DNA of 64,000 bases, taken from the NCBI RefSeq assembly GCF_007713705.1, contig NZ_VMSJ01000005.1, forward strand, positions 167,752-231,751. The letters are read 5' to 3'. A program made the position numbers and the translations under genes. The stretch comes from Salinicoccus cyprini (GTDB taxonomy: Bacteria > Bacillota > Bacilli > Staphylococcales > Salinicoccaceae). The notes under the pieces were generated by a model. That model was not told the DNA's origin. It saw nothing but the letters and a program-made list of their open reading frames with translations, and did no database searches. This document shows, one piece after another, positions 9,354 through 17,955 of the stretch; positions within the stretch are counted from its first letter, which is position 1; the number at the start of each line of letters is the position of its first letter.

Positions 9354-9707
9354 GTTAGGCCTCCAACTAACACTCGTCGCCGCCACGAATGACAATTAGC
9401 GCTCCAATTAACACTCGTCGCTCCCACGAATGACAGTTAGGCCTCCAACTAACGCTCGTCACTCCCACGAATGACAATTAGACCTCCAACTAACACTCGT
9501 CGCCGCCACGAATGACAATTAGCGCTCCAATTAACGCTCGTCGCCGCCACGAATGACAATTAGCCCTCCAACTAACACTCGTCGCCGCCACGAATGACAA
9601 TTAGCGCTCCAATTAACGCTCGTCGCTTCCACGAATGACAGTTAGCCCTCCAACTAACACTCGTCGCCGCCACGAATGACAATTAGCGCTCCAATCAACC
9701 TACATCG
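9354..9707. repeat. 41-bp tandem repeat array, 8 full copies plus a partial ninth
   Basis: Units begin at 9354, 9395, 9436, 9477, 9518, 9559, 9600 and 9641, each exactly 41 bp, with a decaying copy from 9682. The common core is CTCGTCGCCGCCACGAATGACA. Two unit types mostly alternate: one with CCTCCAACTAAC and one with GCGCTCCAATTAAC, giving an 82-bp higher-order period. Each unit read on the minus strand can fold two small hairpins: CATTCGT/ACGAGTG around a GC-rich loop, and GTTAG/CTAAC. The last partial copy overlaps the stop codon of the DUF819 gene at 9700. No open frame of note runs through it. Confidence 0.95.
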
Positions 9708-10917
9708 CGCTGCTGAACCATAGTCCAAGGGCAGTGCCGATGTAGTTGCCGATGATGTAGCCGAGTGTCCCGACGATCAGTATCGGACCGACGAGTTTCG
9801 TCCAGCCGCGGGAGATGGCCATGGCGGCAGCGGTTGTCGGTCCGCCGATATTGGCATTGCTGGCGAGGATAATCTCTTCGAGATCGAACCTGAACAGTCG
9901 GCCGACCGAGAAGGATATGAGCATATTGATGAACACGACAATGGCGGCGAACACCAGAATGAGCGGTGCATTCTGCAGAATCAACGGAATCGAAGCGGGC
10001 ACACCGATGACAACGAAGAAAATATAGATCAGAAACGTTCCAATCTCCTGAGCGCCATTGATGCGCTCGAAATATCTTGGCACAATCGAGACAAGGAGTA
10101 GTGTCAGAGTGGTAAGCATCAGATAGTCATCGCCGACAATTCCACGGAGTATGACCATGAATGCATTCCCATCTTCCGGAATCAGTCCTCTGAAAACTTC
10201 TGCAAGCTTGAATGATACGGCAACGATGACGAAGGAAGTCCCGACAGCCATCGCGATATCGCTCAGTGAAATTTCCTTGCGCTTCCAGTAGGAAGCGGCG
10301 GCGGTATCGTCAGTCTCATCACTTCCATCCATCTCGTCCATGTGCGGTGTGGCAAAGCGTTTTCTAATAAACCCAATTGCCGGAATCGAAATCAGCACGA
10401 AGAAATAGACGGCCATCAGGAAGTTGTCGGCCACGACCGCGGAAGAAACGGTCTCCCCGGGCACATCGAATCGGGAAGCAAGCGCTGCGAAGTTGACGCC
10501 ACCGCCGGTATACGATCCAGTGATCATCGCTGCGATGTGCGGCAGGCCGGGAATCAGATCCTTCAATAGGAAGAAGGCGGCAATCGACCCGGCAACGGTG
10601 CCGACTGTGCTGATCAGAAAGATGAGCAGCAGGCGCCCGCTTTCCTGCCAGACCCGGCGGATGTTTGTCTGAAACAAGAGCAGTGGAATGGATAAAGGAA
10701 CGACATAAGCCCACACGGCATCATAGACCGGGGCCTCCACTGGCAGTATGCCGAAGTTTGCAAGCAACATCGCGCCGAGCAGAGCAATGATGGCGCCGGA
10801 TAATTTCGACGCCCATTCGAAACGCTGCTCAAGATAGATGGACACAGCTGCCCAGCCGACGAGAAATGCCCAAAGCAGCCAAGTTTCATCTGATGATATT
10901 AAAGCATTCATATTCAA
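9700..10917 (-). CDS. DUF819-family membrane protein
   Basis: A 405-residue integral membrane protein with about 11 hydrophobic segments, matching DUF819 (B. subtilis YjcL type) by the motif ITGSYTGGGVNFAAL and the repeat-like ASNANIGGPTTAAAMA near the C-terminus, which resembles carrier re-entrant loops. The family is related to putative secondary transporters; its substrate is unknown. It is the last gene of a leftward operon (symporter, amidohydrolase, DUF819), 26 bp downstream of the amidohydrolase. That suggests export or uptake of the hydrolase substrate or product. The stop codon lies within the degenerate end of the 41-bp repeat array. Confidence 0.85.
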   Translation of the reverse strand: MNMNALISSDETWLLWAFLVGWAAVSIYLEQRFEWASKLSGAIIALLGAMLLANFGILPVEAPVYDAVWAYVVPLSIPLLLFQTNIRRVWQESGRLLLIFLISTVGTVAGSIAAFFLLKDLIPGLPHIAAMITGSYTGGGVNFAALASRFDVPGETVSSAVVADNFLMAVYFFVLISIPAIGFIRKRFATPHMDEMDGSDETDDTAAASYWKRKEISLSDIAMAVGTSFVIVAVSFKLAEVFRGLIPEDGNAFMVILRGIVGDDYLMLTTLTLLLVSIVPRYFERINGAQEIGTFLIYIFFVVIGVPASIPLILQNAPLILVFAAIVVFINMLISFSVGRLFRFDLEEIILASNANIGGPTTAAAMAISRGWTKLVGPILIVGTLGYIIGNYIGTALGLWFSSAM

Positions 10918-10943
10918 ATCCCCCTTGTTTGAACTTGAAACTT

Positions 10944-12548
10944 CTAATCCCTTTTATATACCAGTCTACCGTCAATGAAAGTGTAGAGGATAAGGTCATC
11001 CTCTAGCACGATATCCTCATCCAGTGGATTTTCATCGAGCAGCACGAAGTCGGCGGCCTTGCCGATCTCGACTGAACCGTTCTCACTCTCGGTCCGGTTG
11101 AGCTTTGCGCCACTGATTGTCATGGCCTTCAATGCCTCGAAACGGGACAGTTTCATATCTTCACCGAGCACCCGGCCGCTTTTCGTCGTGCGGTCGCAGG
11201 CGATGCGGATTGTATCGAGTGGTGAAATCGGCGTCACCGGACAGTCGGAGTGGAGTGTATACAATACGCCGAGATCCTCTGCCCAGCGTGCCGGGTCCAT
11301 TTTTTCAGCGCGTGCTGGTCCAAGGAACTTCTCATAGTGCTTGTCGCCATAGTAGTAGATATGATTTGTGAAAAATGAACCCTCGATATCGTTCGCCTTC
11401 ATCGCTTCGATATCCGCATATTTGCCGGTCTGGATATGCTCGATGCGCGTCACTTCATCATAGTCCGCCATTGTATTGACCTTGCTGTAGGCTTCGATGA
11501 TCGACTCGATGGCAGCATCGCCATTGCCATGAGTTGTCAGCGGGTAGCCGCGGCGGGCGAAATCCATATAAAGGTCTTCGAGCTTGTCCTGCGGAATGAT
11601 GATATGGCTTTTATCATCGACATTATGATAGTTCTCGGTCAGTGCAGCCGTGTTGATCTGGATGGAGCCATCCTGGAAGAACTTTGCGCTGTCGAGCGTG
11701 CATTGCCCGTCGGACAAGCCTTCTATCCGCTGCTTCAATTCATCAAAAGAAAGTCCCTTTAGAGATTCGGATTCGAGCATCAGCTGATAGTCGATCATGA
11801 GGCGCAGCTTCATATCGTTATTCTGCTGGATATAGGCAGTAAACGCATCGTAGTCATCCTTGCCATGTGCCAGACCGACACATGCTTCGGTTGCTGTCGT
11901 GATGCCTTTTGAAATGTAATCTGTTTGAGCGGCCTTCAATGCCTCGATCATCTCGGCCTTCGACGGTTTCGGCAGGTGCGGAAGCAGCATCTCAACGGCC
12001 GGCAGTTCAAAAAGCAGTCCGTTCAGCCTGCCATCCGTCCGCGCAAAGTATCCGCCATCCGGATCCTTTGTCTCTTCATTGATGCCGGCAATTTCAAGCG
12101 CGCGTGAGTTGGCGACGCCCATATGCGCCGAGCTGTGACGGATATAGATTGGATGATCCGTCGAAATCGCATCCAGTTCGTCTATCGTGATGTGCCGGTC
12201 CTCTGCGAGTTCGATTTCACTGTAGCCATGACCGACCACCCATTCACCGTCTGGAGTCGTATCCACACGTGCCTGCAGCGCCGCTTTTATTTCATCAATG
12301 CTGCCGACAGTCTGTGGCGTCAGATCGACGAGCGACTTGTATAGGCCGTAGAGCAGCAGGTGGCTGTGGGTATCGATGAAGCCCGGGATGAGGAAGCGGC
12401 CTTCAGCGTCGAGCACCTCTTCCTCCCCGGCAGCAATCTCCGCGTCGATATGGACGATTTTCCCGTCCTCTACCAATATGTCTCCCAAGTAGGGTGTGTC
12501 CATCACCATATCAATGATGTTTGCATTTTTGATCAGTACTGTTGTCAT
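10944..12548 (-). CDS. Amidohydrolase, YtcJ-like (metal-dependent, Amidohydro_3)
   Basis: A 534-residue metal-dependent hydrolase of the amidohydrolase superfamily. Visible are the N-terminal composite beta-sandwich, the metal motif GFIDTHSHLLLYG, a probable carboxylated-lysine region (DSAKFFQDGSIQ), the histidine motifs TTHGNGD and RIEHIQTG, and the late aspartate in LHSDCPVTP. Two start codons are adjacent (12551 and 12548). The second lies 7 nt after GGAGG, and both overlap the stop of the upstream symporter gene (ATGA type), so translation is coupled. YtcJ-like enzymes deacylate N-acyl compounds; the real substrate is unknown and presumably imported by the neighbouring symporter. Confidence 0.85.
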   Translation of the reverse strand: MTTVLIKNANIIDMVMDTPYLGDILVEDGKIVHIDAEIAAGEEEVLDAEGRFLIPGFIDTHSHLLLYGLYKSLVDLTPQTVGSIDEIKAALQARVDTTPDGEWVVGHGYSEIELAEDRHITIDELDAISTDHPIYIRHSSAHMGVANSRALEIAGINEETKDPDGGYFARTDGRLNGLLFELPAVEMLLPHLPKPSKAEMIEALKAAQTDYISKGITTATEACVGLAHGKDDYDAFTAYIQQNNDMKLRLMIDYQLMLESESLKGLSFDELKQRIEGLSDGQCTLDSAKFFQDGSIQINTAALTENYHNVDDKSHIIIPQDKLEDLYMDFARRGYPLTTHGNGDAAIESIIEAYSKVNTMADYDEVTRIEHIQTGKYADIEAMKANDIEGSFFTNHIYYYGDKHYEKFLGPARAEKMDPARWAEDLGVLYTLHSDCPVTPISPLDTIRIACDRTTKSGRVLGEDMKLSRFEALKAMTISGAKLNRTESENGSVEIGKAADFVLLDENPLDEDIVLEDDLILYTFIDGRLVYKRD

Positions 12549-13978
12549 CATTTATCCTCCAATGTCGGATTGTGCAGTTTTTCGAAATAGGCGGCCTGTA
12601 CGGTTTCGGAATCAGCATGCTTCGTCACGAGACTGACACCGATCAGCAGAATGAAGGAGACCAGGAAGCCGAACAAAGCGTGATCCATGCCGATCGGCAG
12701 AAACGGATAGGCGAGTACAAGAGTTGCTGTACCAATCATGCTGACGAGGACGCCGGCTTTCGTAACACCCTTCCAGAACATGACAGCCAGGAACGGAAAT
12801 ACGATGACGGTCGCCGTCAGACGCAGCGCCCACTGGTACGTCGTCGCGATATCCTCGACCGTATAGGCGAACAGGCAGGCAAGACTCGTGATGATCAGCA
12901 CGGAAATACGCGAGAAGAACAGCATGCGCTTGCCGCTCGCATGGCGATTGATGAATGTCTTGTAGAAATCGATCGTCAAGTTGCTTGAGCCTTGTAGAAT
13001 GAATGACGTGGCGCCGGTCATGAGCGCAGCGAGCAGTCCCAGGAAGACAAGGCCGCCAAGTGGACTCGCAAGCAGGAAGTCCGTGACATATGAAAATACA
13101 AGGTCAGGGTCCATATCAAGCGGCACAAACTGGCGTGCAGCGAGACCGATGATGAACGGCAGGAATGAGATCAGGCCGGCGATGATGAAGCCGAGTGCGT
13201 TGGCACCCACTGCCACTTTTTCATCCTTTGCGGCGAATATGCGCTGCCATGTCGACTGCCAGACGAGATAGAAAGGTCCGACCGACAGGGCGTAGAGCAG
13301 AATTTCACCATAGCCATCAGGACCGGCAATACTCAAGTATTCCGGCGCACTCGCTTCGAACAGGCCGCCCAATCCGCCGACATGAGACACCGTGACGATT
13401 GCGAGAATGACCACGCCGATAATGATGATGATCGACTGGATGGCATCCGTCAGAATTGTTGCCGGCAGTCCACCGATGATGGTGAATATCAGGATGACGA
13501 CGAATGAGATGAAGATGCCGACCGGCAGACTGACGCCGAGCGTAATGTTGAAGACGGTTGACATGCCGACCATCTGCAGTGCCGTCGTCGGCACGGAATA
13601 GATGAACGCGGACAGGATGGAAGGCACAATGCCCGCCTTGCCGCCGAACCTTACGGTGAACAGGTCCGCCAGTGTAATGAGGCGCTGGCGGCGCAGCGGC
13701 TTCGCAAAGCCGAGAATCAGAATGAGCGAGAAGACGATGGCGACAAACGCGAACTTCCAGTAGCCGGACAATCCGACTGTAAAGCCGAGACCGACCCAGC
13801 CGATGAAGACCGCTGCACCACAGAATGTGCTGATGATGGTTCCGGTGATCTTCCAGAAGCCGGTATTCCACCCACTGATCAGATAATCTTCGTAAGTGGT
13901 GATCTTTTTAAAGTAGTATGCTGCGATACCGAGCATGAAAATGAAGTACAGGACAAAATAGACTATGTACCAACCCAA
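12548..13978 (-). CDS. Sodium:solute symporter family transporter
   Basis: A 476-residue SSS-family (SLC5) transporter with about 13 hydrophobic segments. Family signatures include the N-terminal YEDYLISGWNTGFWKITGTIISTFCGAAVFIG, the LADLFTVRFG block and the sodium-site region near GLLAALMTGATSFILQGSSNLTIDFY. The start is apparently TTG at 13978 with GGAG about 10 nt upstream. It is the promoter-proximal gene of the leftward operon with the amidohydrolase and DUF819 genes, so it likely imports the amidohydrolase substrate. Substrate not inferable. Confidence 0.85.
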   Translation of the reverse strand: MGWYIVYFVLYFIFMLGIAAYYFKKITTYEDYLISGWNTGFWKITGTIISTFCGAAVFIGWVGLGFTVGLSGYWKFAFVAIVFSLILILGFAKPLRRQRLITLADLFTVRFGGKAGIVPSILSAFIYSVPTTALQMVGMSTVFNITLGVSLPVGIFISFVVILIFTIIGGLPATILTDAIQSIIIIIGVVILAIVTVSHVGGLGGLFEASAPEYLSIAGPDGYGEILLYALSVGPFYLVWQSTWQRIFAAKDEKVAVGANALGFIIAGLISFLPFIIGLAARQFVPLDMDPDLVFSYVTDFLLASPLGGLVFLGLLAALMTGATSFILQGSSNLTIDFYKTFINRHASGKRMLFFSRISVLIITSLACLFAYTVEDIATTYQWALRLTATVIVFPFLAVMFWKGVTKAGVLVSMIGTATLVLAYPFLPIGMDHALFGFLVSFILLIGVSLVTKHADSETVQAAYFEKLHNPTLEDK

Positions 13979-14168
13979 TGGTAATCAACTCCGATTTTTA
14001 GGATGCTTTAAATTATATAGGAAATGAAGTGATATTTCTAACTTGTGTAATGATTTCTTACAAGGAGAAAGAACGATGTTGATGTGGTAAAATGTAACCG
14101 TATGGATGCTGCAAATGACTGTCGTCTGCTTATGATTCAGAAACTTCATATTTAAAGGGGAGAGGGAA

Positions 14169-14546
14169 ATGTTCACCAAACTTGCGGAAGTCATGCTGTA
14201 TGTGAATGACCAGGATGCATCGAAGAAGTTCTGGAAGGAAAAGCTCGGTTTCAAAGTGGTCAGCGAGTCGGGGGCGGGGGATGAGATGCGTTGGATCGAA
14301 GTCAGACCGATGGAAGATGCCGGGGCAAGCCTCATTCTTTTCGACAGGAAGACGGTGGAGAAGTTCTCGCCTGAGCTCAACTTCGGAACGCCGTCCCTCA
14401 TGTTTTTCACGGATGATCTGGATCAGCTGCATCAGGAACTGACGGATAAGGGTGTCAATGTCGGTAAAATCGAGGAGTACGGATCGATGAGAACGTTCAA
14501 TTTCTCTGATGAGGAAGAGAACTATTTTGCAGTGATGAAAGGATAG
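14169..14546 (+). CDS. VOC (glyoxalase/bleomycin resistance fold) family protein
   Basis: A single-domain VOC protein of 125 aa. It has the N-terminal beta-alpha module AEVMLYVNDQDASKKFWKEKLGFKVVSE and the second module NFGTPSLMFFTDDLDQLHQELTDKGVNV, ending with an ENYFAVM strand that contains the usual terminal Glu/aromatic pair. Such proteins include glyoxalases, dioxygenases and antibiotic-binding proteins; the sequence does not say which. A strong AGGGGAGAGGG ribosome site precedes the ATG. It is monocistronic, with a bidirectional terminator immediately downstream. Confidence 0.82.
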   Translation: MFTKLAEVMLYVNDQDASKKFWKEKLGFKVVSESGAGDEMRWIEVRPMEDAGASLILFDRKTVEKFSPELNFGTPSLMFFTDDLDQLHQELTDKGVNVGKIEEYGSMRTFNFSDEEENYFAVMKG

Positions 14547-14554
14547 TGGACGAA

Positions 14555-14587
14555 AAAAAGCCGCACCTGTCGAAGGTGCGGCTTTTG
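14555..14587. terminator. Bidirectional terminator between the VOC gene and tRNA-Ala
   Basis: Stem AAAAGCCGCACCT / AGGTGCGGCTTTT around a 5-nt loop. T-runs occur on both strands, so it can end the VOC transcript rightward and the tRNA transcript leftward. Confidence 0.88.
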
Positions 14588-14590
14588 ATA

Positions 14591-14663
14591 TGGAACCAAG
14601 GGGGATCGAACCCCTGACCTTTGCACTGCCAGTGCAACGCTCTCCCAGCTGAGCTATGGCCCC
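14591..14663 (-). tRNA. tRNA-Ala (anticodon GGC)
   Basis: On the minus strand the 73 nt fold as a complete cloverleaf: acceptor GGGGCCA/TGGTTCC, D arm GCTC-AGCTGGGA-GAGC, anticodon stem TTGCA/TGCAA around CTGGCAG (anticodon GGC), T arm AGGGG-TTCGATC-CCCCT and discriminator A. The 3' CCA is not encoded. The GGC anticodon and the A-rich acceptor identity read as alanine. It stands alone with its own promoter and terminator. Confidence 0.97.
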
Positions 14664-14678
14664 GAATGATACTCCCAT

Positions 14679-14707
14679 ATTTTATACGAACTCGATGGGA
14701 TATACAA
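14679..14707 (-). promoter_or_regulatory. Promoter of tRNA-Ala
   Basis: On the minus strand TTGTAT (14707-14702), a 17-bp spacer and TAAAAT (14684-14679), 15 bp before the tRNA. The -35 lies within TGGGATATACA (14696-14706), a sequence repeated at 14738-14748. The role of that duplication is unknown. Confidence 0.55.
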
Positions 14708-14943
14708 GTCCAATTTTTACATTGATCCAAAATAAATGGGATATACATATTATGTATAAAAATTCCAAAGATTGTATAAAACGAACGATAAATGATAATA
14801 TTCTAAAGAGGTAGACATATCTGAAAAATCATTGTAACATAATTAAGTGTTCATACTTTTATGAACGAAAAACACGAACTTTACCATGCACATAACGGGG
14901 TCAGGGGCATCATTCTATTACATATGAAAGGGGATATGGATTG

Positions 14944-16374
14944 ATGAACGCATTTGTAAACGAATATTTGAAGGAGAACAGGTCGTATTTCGAGTCGGTC
15001 AGTGCATACATATTCAATCATCCTGAAACACGCTTCGAAGAGTACGAATCTGCAAAGTTTCTGGCGGATGAATGCGAGAAGCAGGGATTCACGGTTGAGC
15101 GGAATGTCGCCGGCATCGATACGGCATTTACGGCAACCTCCGGTACCGGAGGTCCTGAGATCGCCTTTCTCGGTGAGTTTGACGCACTCTCAGGTTTGAG
15201 CCAGGCACCGGGGGAGACGTCCTACCAGCCGCTTGAAACGGATATCGGCCATGGCTGTGGACACAACCTCCTCGGCACGGGCGCTTTCGCTGCTGCCTGT
15301 GCAACGAAGGCATATCTTGAACACCACAATCTGCCAGGCCAAGTGACATTTTTCGGCTGTCCTGGAGAAGAGGGCGGCTCCGGCAAGACCTTCATGGTGA
15401 GAGCGGGTGTATTTGATAAGGTGGACGCTGCACTGACTTGGCATCCATCTTCAACAAATGCCATCATGGACTACTCGACACTCGCAAACTATCAGGTCTA
15501 TTTCAAGTTCCATGGCCGCGCGTCCCATGCAGCGCATACACCGCATCTCGGGAGAAGTGCTCTCGATGCAGTGGAGCTCATGAACGTCGGTGTCAACTAT
15601 CTGCGTGAACACGTCATACCGGAAGCACGCATGCACTATGCAGTGACGAACACCGGCGGTATTTCGCCGAATGTCGTCCCGGCGCAGGCGGAAGTACTCT
15701 ATCTCATCCGTGCACCGCGTGTCGACCAGGTGGAGGAGATCTACCAGCGGGTCGTCAAGATAGCTGAAGGTGCTGCGATGATGACGGAAACCGAAATGAC
15801 GATCGATTTCGACAAGGGCTGTTCGAACTACATACCGAACCGCCATCTTGAAAAGCTGCTTTACACGGGGCTTGAAGCAGCAGGTGCAGGAGCGCCGAAG
15901 GATACGGAGAAGGCATACGCTGAAAGGCTGTGGAATACACTGCCTGAATCCGTACAGCAGAACTATCTCGAACCGATCAGTGGATTCGGCTATACGGGTG
16001 ATGGCTCGGAATATGCCGGCAAATATCTGGCGGATACAATCTCACCATACATCGGACGGGAAGGCATACTGCCCGGTTCGACGGACGTCGGTGATGTCAG
16101 CTGGATTGTGCCGACGGCACAGCTTTCCGCCGCCACTTCGGCACTTGGTACAATACTGCATTCATGGCAGATGACGTCGCAGGGTCTGAGCGACTTCGCC
16201 AACCGCGGCATGCTGCGTGCGGCAGAAAGCATGGCATTCGCCGGCGTAAAACTTTTCGAATCGAAAGAAGACCTGGAACAGGTCAGAGCGGAATTCGAAC
16301 GCTTCAGGGAGAAGAATGACTACATGAATCCGATTCCGGATTCCGTCACCCCTTCAAAGCTGAGCGACAGATAA
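14944..16374 (+). CDS. M20-family amidohydrolase, AbgB-like
   Basis: A 476-residue M20 peptidase/amidohydrolase related to the B subunit of p-aminobenzoyl-glutamate hydrolase. Metal-site motifs are visible: FLGEFDALSGL, GHGCGHNLLG, the catalytic GCPGEEGGSGK and TWHPSS. The dimerisation domain follows (FHGRASHAAHTPHLGRSALDAVELMN). The ATG at 14944 fits AAAGGGGA 9 nt upstream; a TTG codon directly before it is an alternative. With the AbgT-type transporter and a second M20 gene it forms an abgB-abgT-abgA-like operon, so it probably cleaves folate-breakdown amides or another N-acyl amino acid. Substrate inferred. Confidence 0.83.
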   Translation: MNAFVNEYLKENRSYFESVSAYIFNHPETRFEEYESAKFLADECEKQGFTVERNVAGIDTAFTATSGTGGPEIAFLGEFDALSGLSQAPGETSYQPLETDIGHGCGHNLLGTGAFAAACATKAYLEHHNLPGQVTFFGCPGEEGGSGKTFMVRAGVFDKVDAALTWHPSSTNAIMDYSTLANYQVYFKFHGRASHAAHTPHLGRSALDAVELMNVGVNYLREHVIPEARMHYAVTNTGGISPNVVPAQAEVLYLIRAPRVDQVEEIYQRVVKIAEGAAMMTETEMTIDFDKGCSNYIPNRHLEKLLYTGLEAAGAGAPKDTEKAYAERLWNTLPESVQQNYLEPISGFGYTGDGSEYAGKYLADTISPYIGREGILPGSTDVGDVSWIVPTAQLSAATSALGTILHSWQMTSQGLSDFANRGMLRAAESMAFAGVKLFESKEDLEQVRAEFERFREKNDYMNPIPDSVTPSKLSDR

Positions 16375-16405
16375 ACGAAATAAAACTTAAATAGTGAGGT
16401 GTCCT

Positions 16406-17932
16406 ATGGAACAAAAAAGAGGCATTTTTGCCAGATTTCTAGATGTAATTGAACGTGTCGGCAACAAGCTGCCGGACCCATTTGTACTTTTCGTCGGGCT
16501 GGCGTTCTTCATGATACTGCTCTCCTGGGTATTCAGCCTGGCAGGTGCATCCGTCCAGCACCCGGGTACAGGGGAAGAGCTCGCAATCAGAAACCTGATG
16601 TCCGGTGAAGGGCTGCAGTTCATTCTGACGTCGATGCTCGAGAACTTTACAGGCTTTGCACCACTCGGACTGGTGCTCGCCATGATGCTTGGTATCGGTC
16701 TTGCCGAGAAAGTCGGCCTGCTCGATTACGCCATCCGTAAAACAATTTTGAAATCGCCCTCATTCCTGCTGACATATACGGTCGTATTCGTCGGTATCAT
16801 GGGTAACCTGGCATCCGATGCAGCGGTCGTACTAATTCCGCCGCTTGGTGCCCTTGTATTCTATAAGGTCGGCAGACATCCACTTGCTGGTCTTGCAGCC
16901 GGCTTCGCCGGTGCCGGTGCCGGATTTACAGCCAACCTGTTCATCGCCGGAACGGACGCGCTCCTTGCCGGTATTACGACAGAAGCGGTTGCGGTTATCG
17001 ACGACAGCATCGTCGTTACACCGATCGACAACTGGTACTTCAATATCGTTTCCGTCTTCGTACTGACGGTTGTCGGTGGACTGCTGACTTCAAAGTTCAT
17101 CGAGCCGAGACTTGGAAAATATAAAGGGGAAGCGATCGAAGAGGAAAGCACTGAGGAACTGCCACGCGCTAAAATGGGTTTCTTTGCGGCACTGATTGCA
17201 GGACTGCTCTATTGGGCACTCATCTTTGTCGTCATCATGCTGCCGGACAGCCCGCTTCGAGGTGAAGGCGGCACAATCATTCCTTCACCATTCATCGACG
17301 GCATCGTACCACTCATCCTGATCTTCTTCGTCATCATCGGGTTGGCTTTCGGTATCGTCACAGGTACGGTCAGATCCGGCAAGGACGTTGCCGATCATAT
17401 GACGGAAGCGATCAAGGAACTGGCAGGCTACATCGTGCTTGTATTCGCCATCGCCCAGTTCATTGCCTACTTCAACTGGTCCAACCTGGGTACATGGATC
17501 GCCGTAAATGGTGCGGAATTCCTGCAGAGCGTCAACTTTACCGGAATCCCGCTGATCATCGGCTACATCATCTTCACCGGTGCGATGAACTTCCTGATCA
17601 CTTCAGGTTCAGCCAAATGGGCAATCGAGGCACCGATATTCGTGCCGATGTTCATGCAGCTCGGCTATGACCCGGCTTTTACACAAGTGGCCTACCGTGT
17701 TGCGGATTCTTCATTCAACATCGTGACACCACTGTTCCCGTACCTGGTCATCATCCTGGCGTTCATGAAACGCTATGATAAGAATGCCAGCCTCGGCACA
17801 TACATTTCACTGATGCTGCCGTATTCCATCGCGTTCATCGTGGCATGGATCATCCTGATCATGGTCTTCTACTATGCAGGCCTGCCATACGGCCCGGGTG
17901 TCTACACGTTCCTGGAAGACAGAGCGCAATAA
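16406..17932 (+). CDS. AbgT-family transporter (p-aminobenzoyl-glutamate type)
   Basis: A 508-residue inner-membrane carrier of the AbgT family, with about 11-13 hydrophobic segments. Family blocks include GNKLPDPFVLFVGLAFFM at the N-terminus, ASDAAVVLIPPLGALVFY, GFAGAGAGFTANLFIAGTDALLAGIT and the late ITSGSAKWAIEAPIFVPMFMQLG. AbgT members import p-aminobenzoyl-glutamate or export sulfonamides. The ATG at 16406 follows GTGAGGTG with normal spacing. Position between two M20 amidohydrolases supports an uptake role feeding them. Confidence 0.9.
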   Translation: MEQKRGIFARFLDVIERVGNKLPDPFVLFVGLAFFMILLSWVFSLAGASVQHPGTGEELAIRNLMSGEGLQFILTSMLENFTGFAPLGLVLAMMLGIGLAEKVGLLDYAIRKTILKSPSFLLTYTVVFVGIMGNLASDAAVVLIPPLGALVFYKVGRHPLAGLAAGFAGAGAGFTANLFIAGTDALLAGITTEAVAVIDDSIVVTPIDNWYFNIVSVFVLTVVGGLLTSKFIEPRLGKYKGEAIEEESTEELPRAKMGFFAALIAGLLYWALIFVVIMLPDSPLRGEGGTIIPSPFIDGIVPLILIFFVIIGLAFGIVTGTVRSGKDVADHMTEAIKELAGYIVLVFAIAQFIAYFNWSNLGTWIAVNGAEFLQSVNFTGIPLIIGYIIFTGAMNFLITSGSAKWAIEAPIFVPMFMQLGYDPAFTQVAYRVADSSFNIVTPLFPYLVIILAFMKRYDKNASLGTYISLMLPYSIAFIVAWIILIMVFYYAGLPYGPGVYTFLEDRAQ

Positions 17933-17955
17933 AATCACTTTTAGGGAGAGAAAAA

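Noticed and set aside
9354..9707. CRISPR array
   Set aside because: The 41-bp units are directly adjacent without unique spacers, and no cas genes are nearby; it is a simple tandem repeat.
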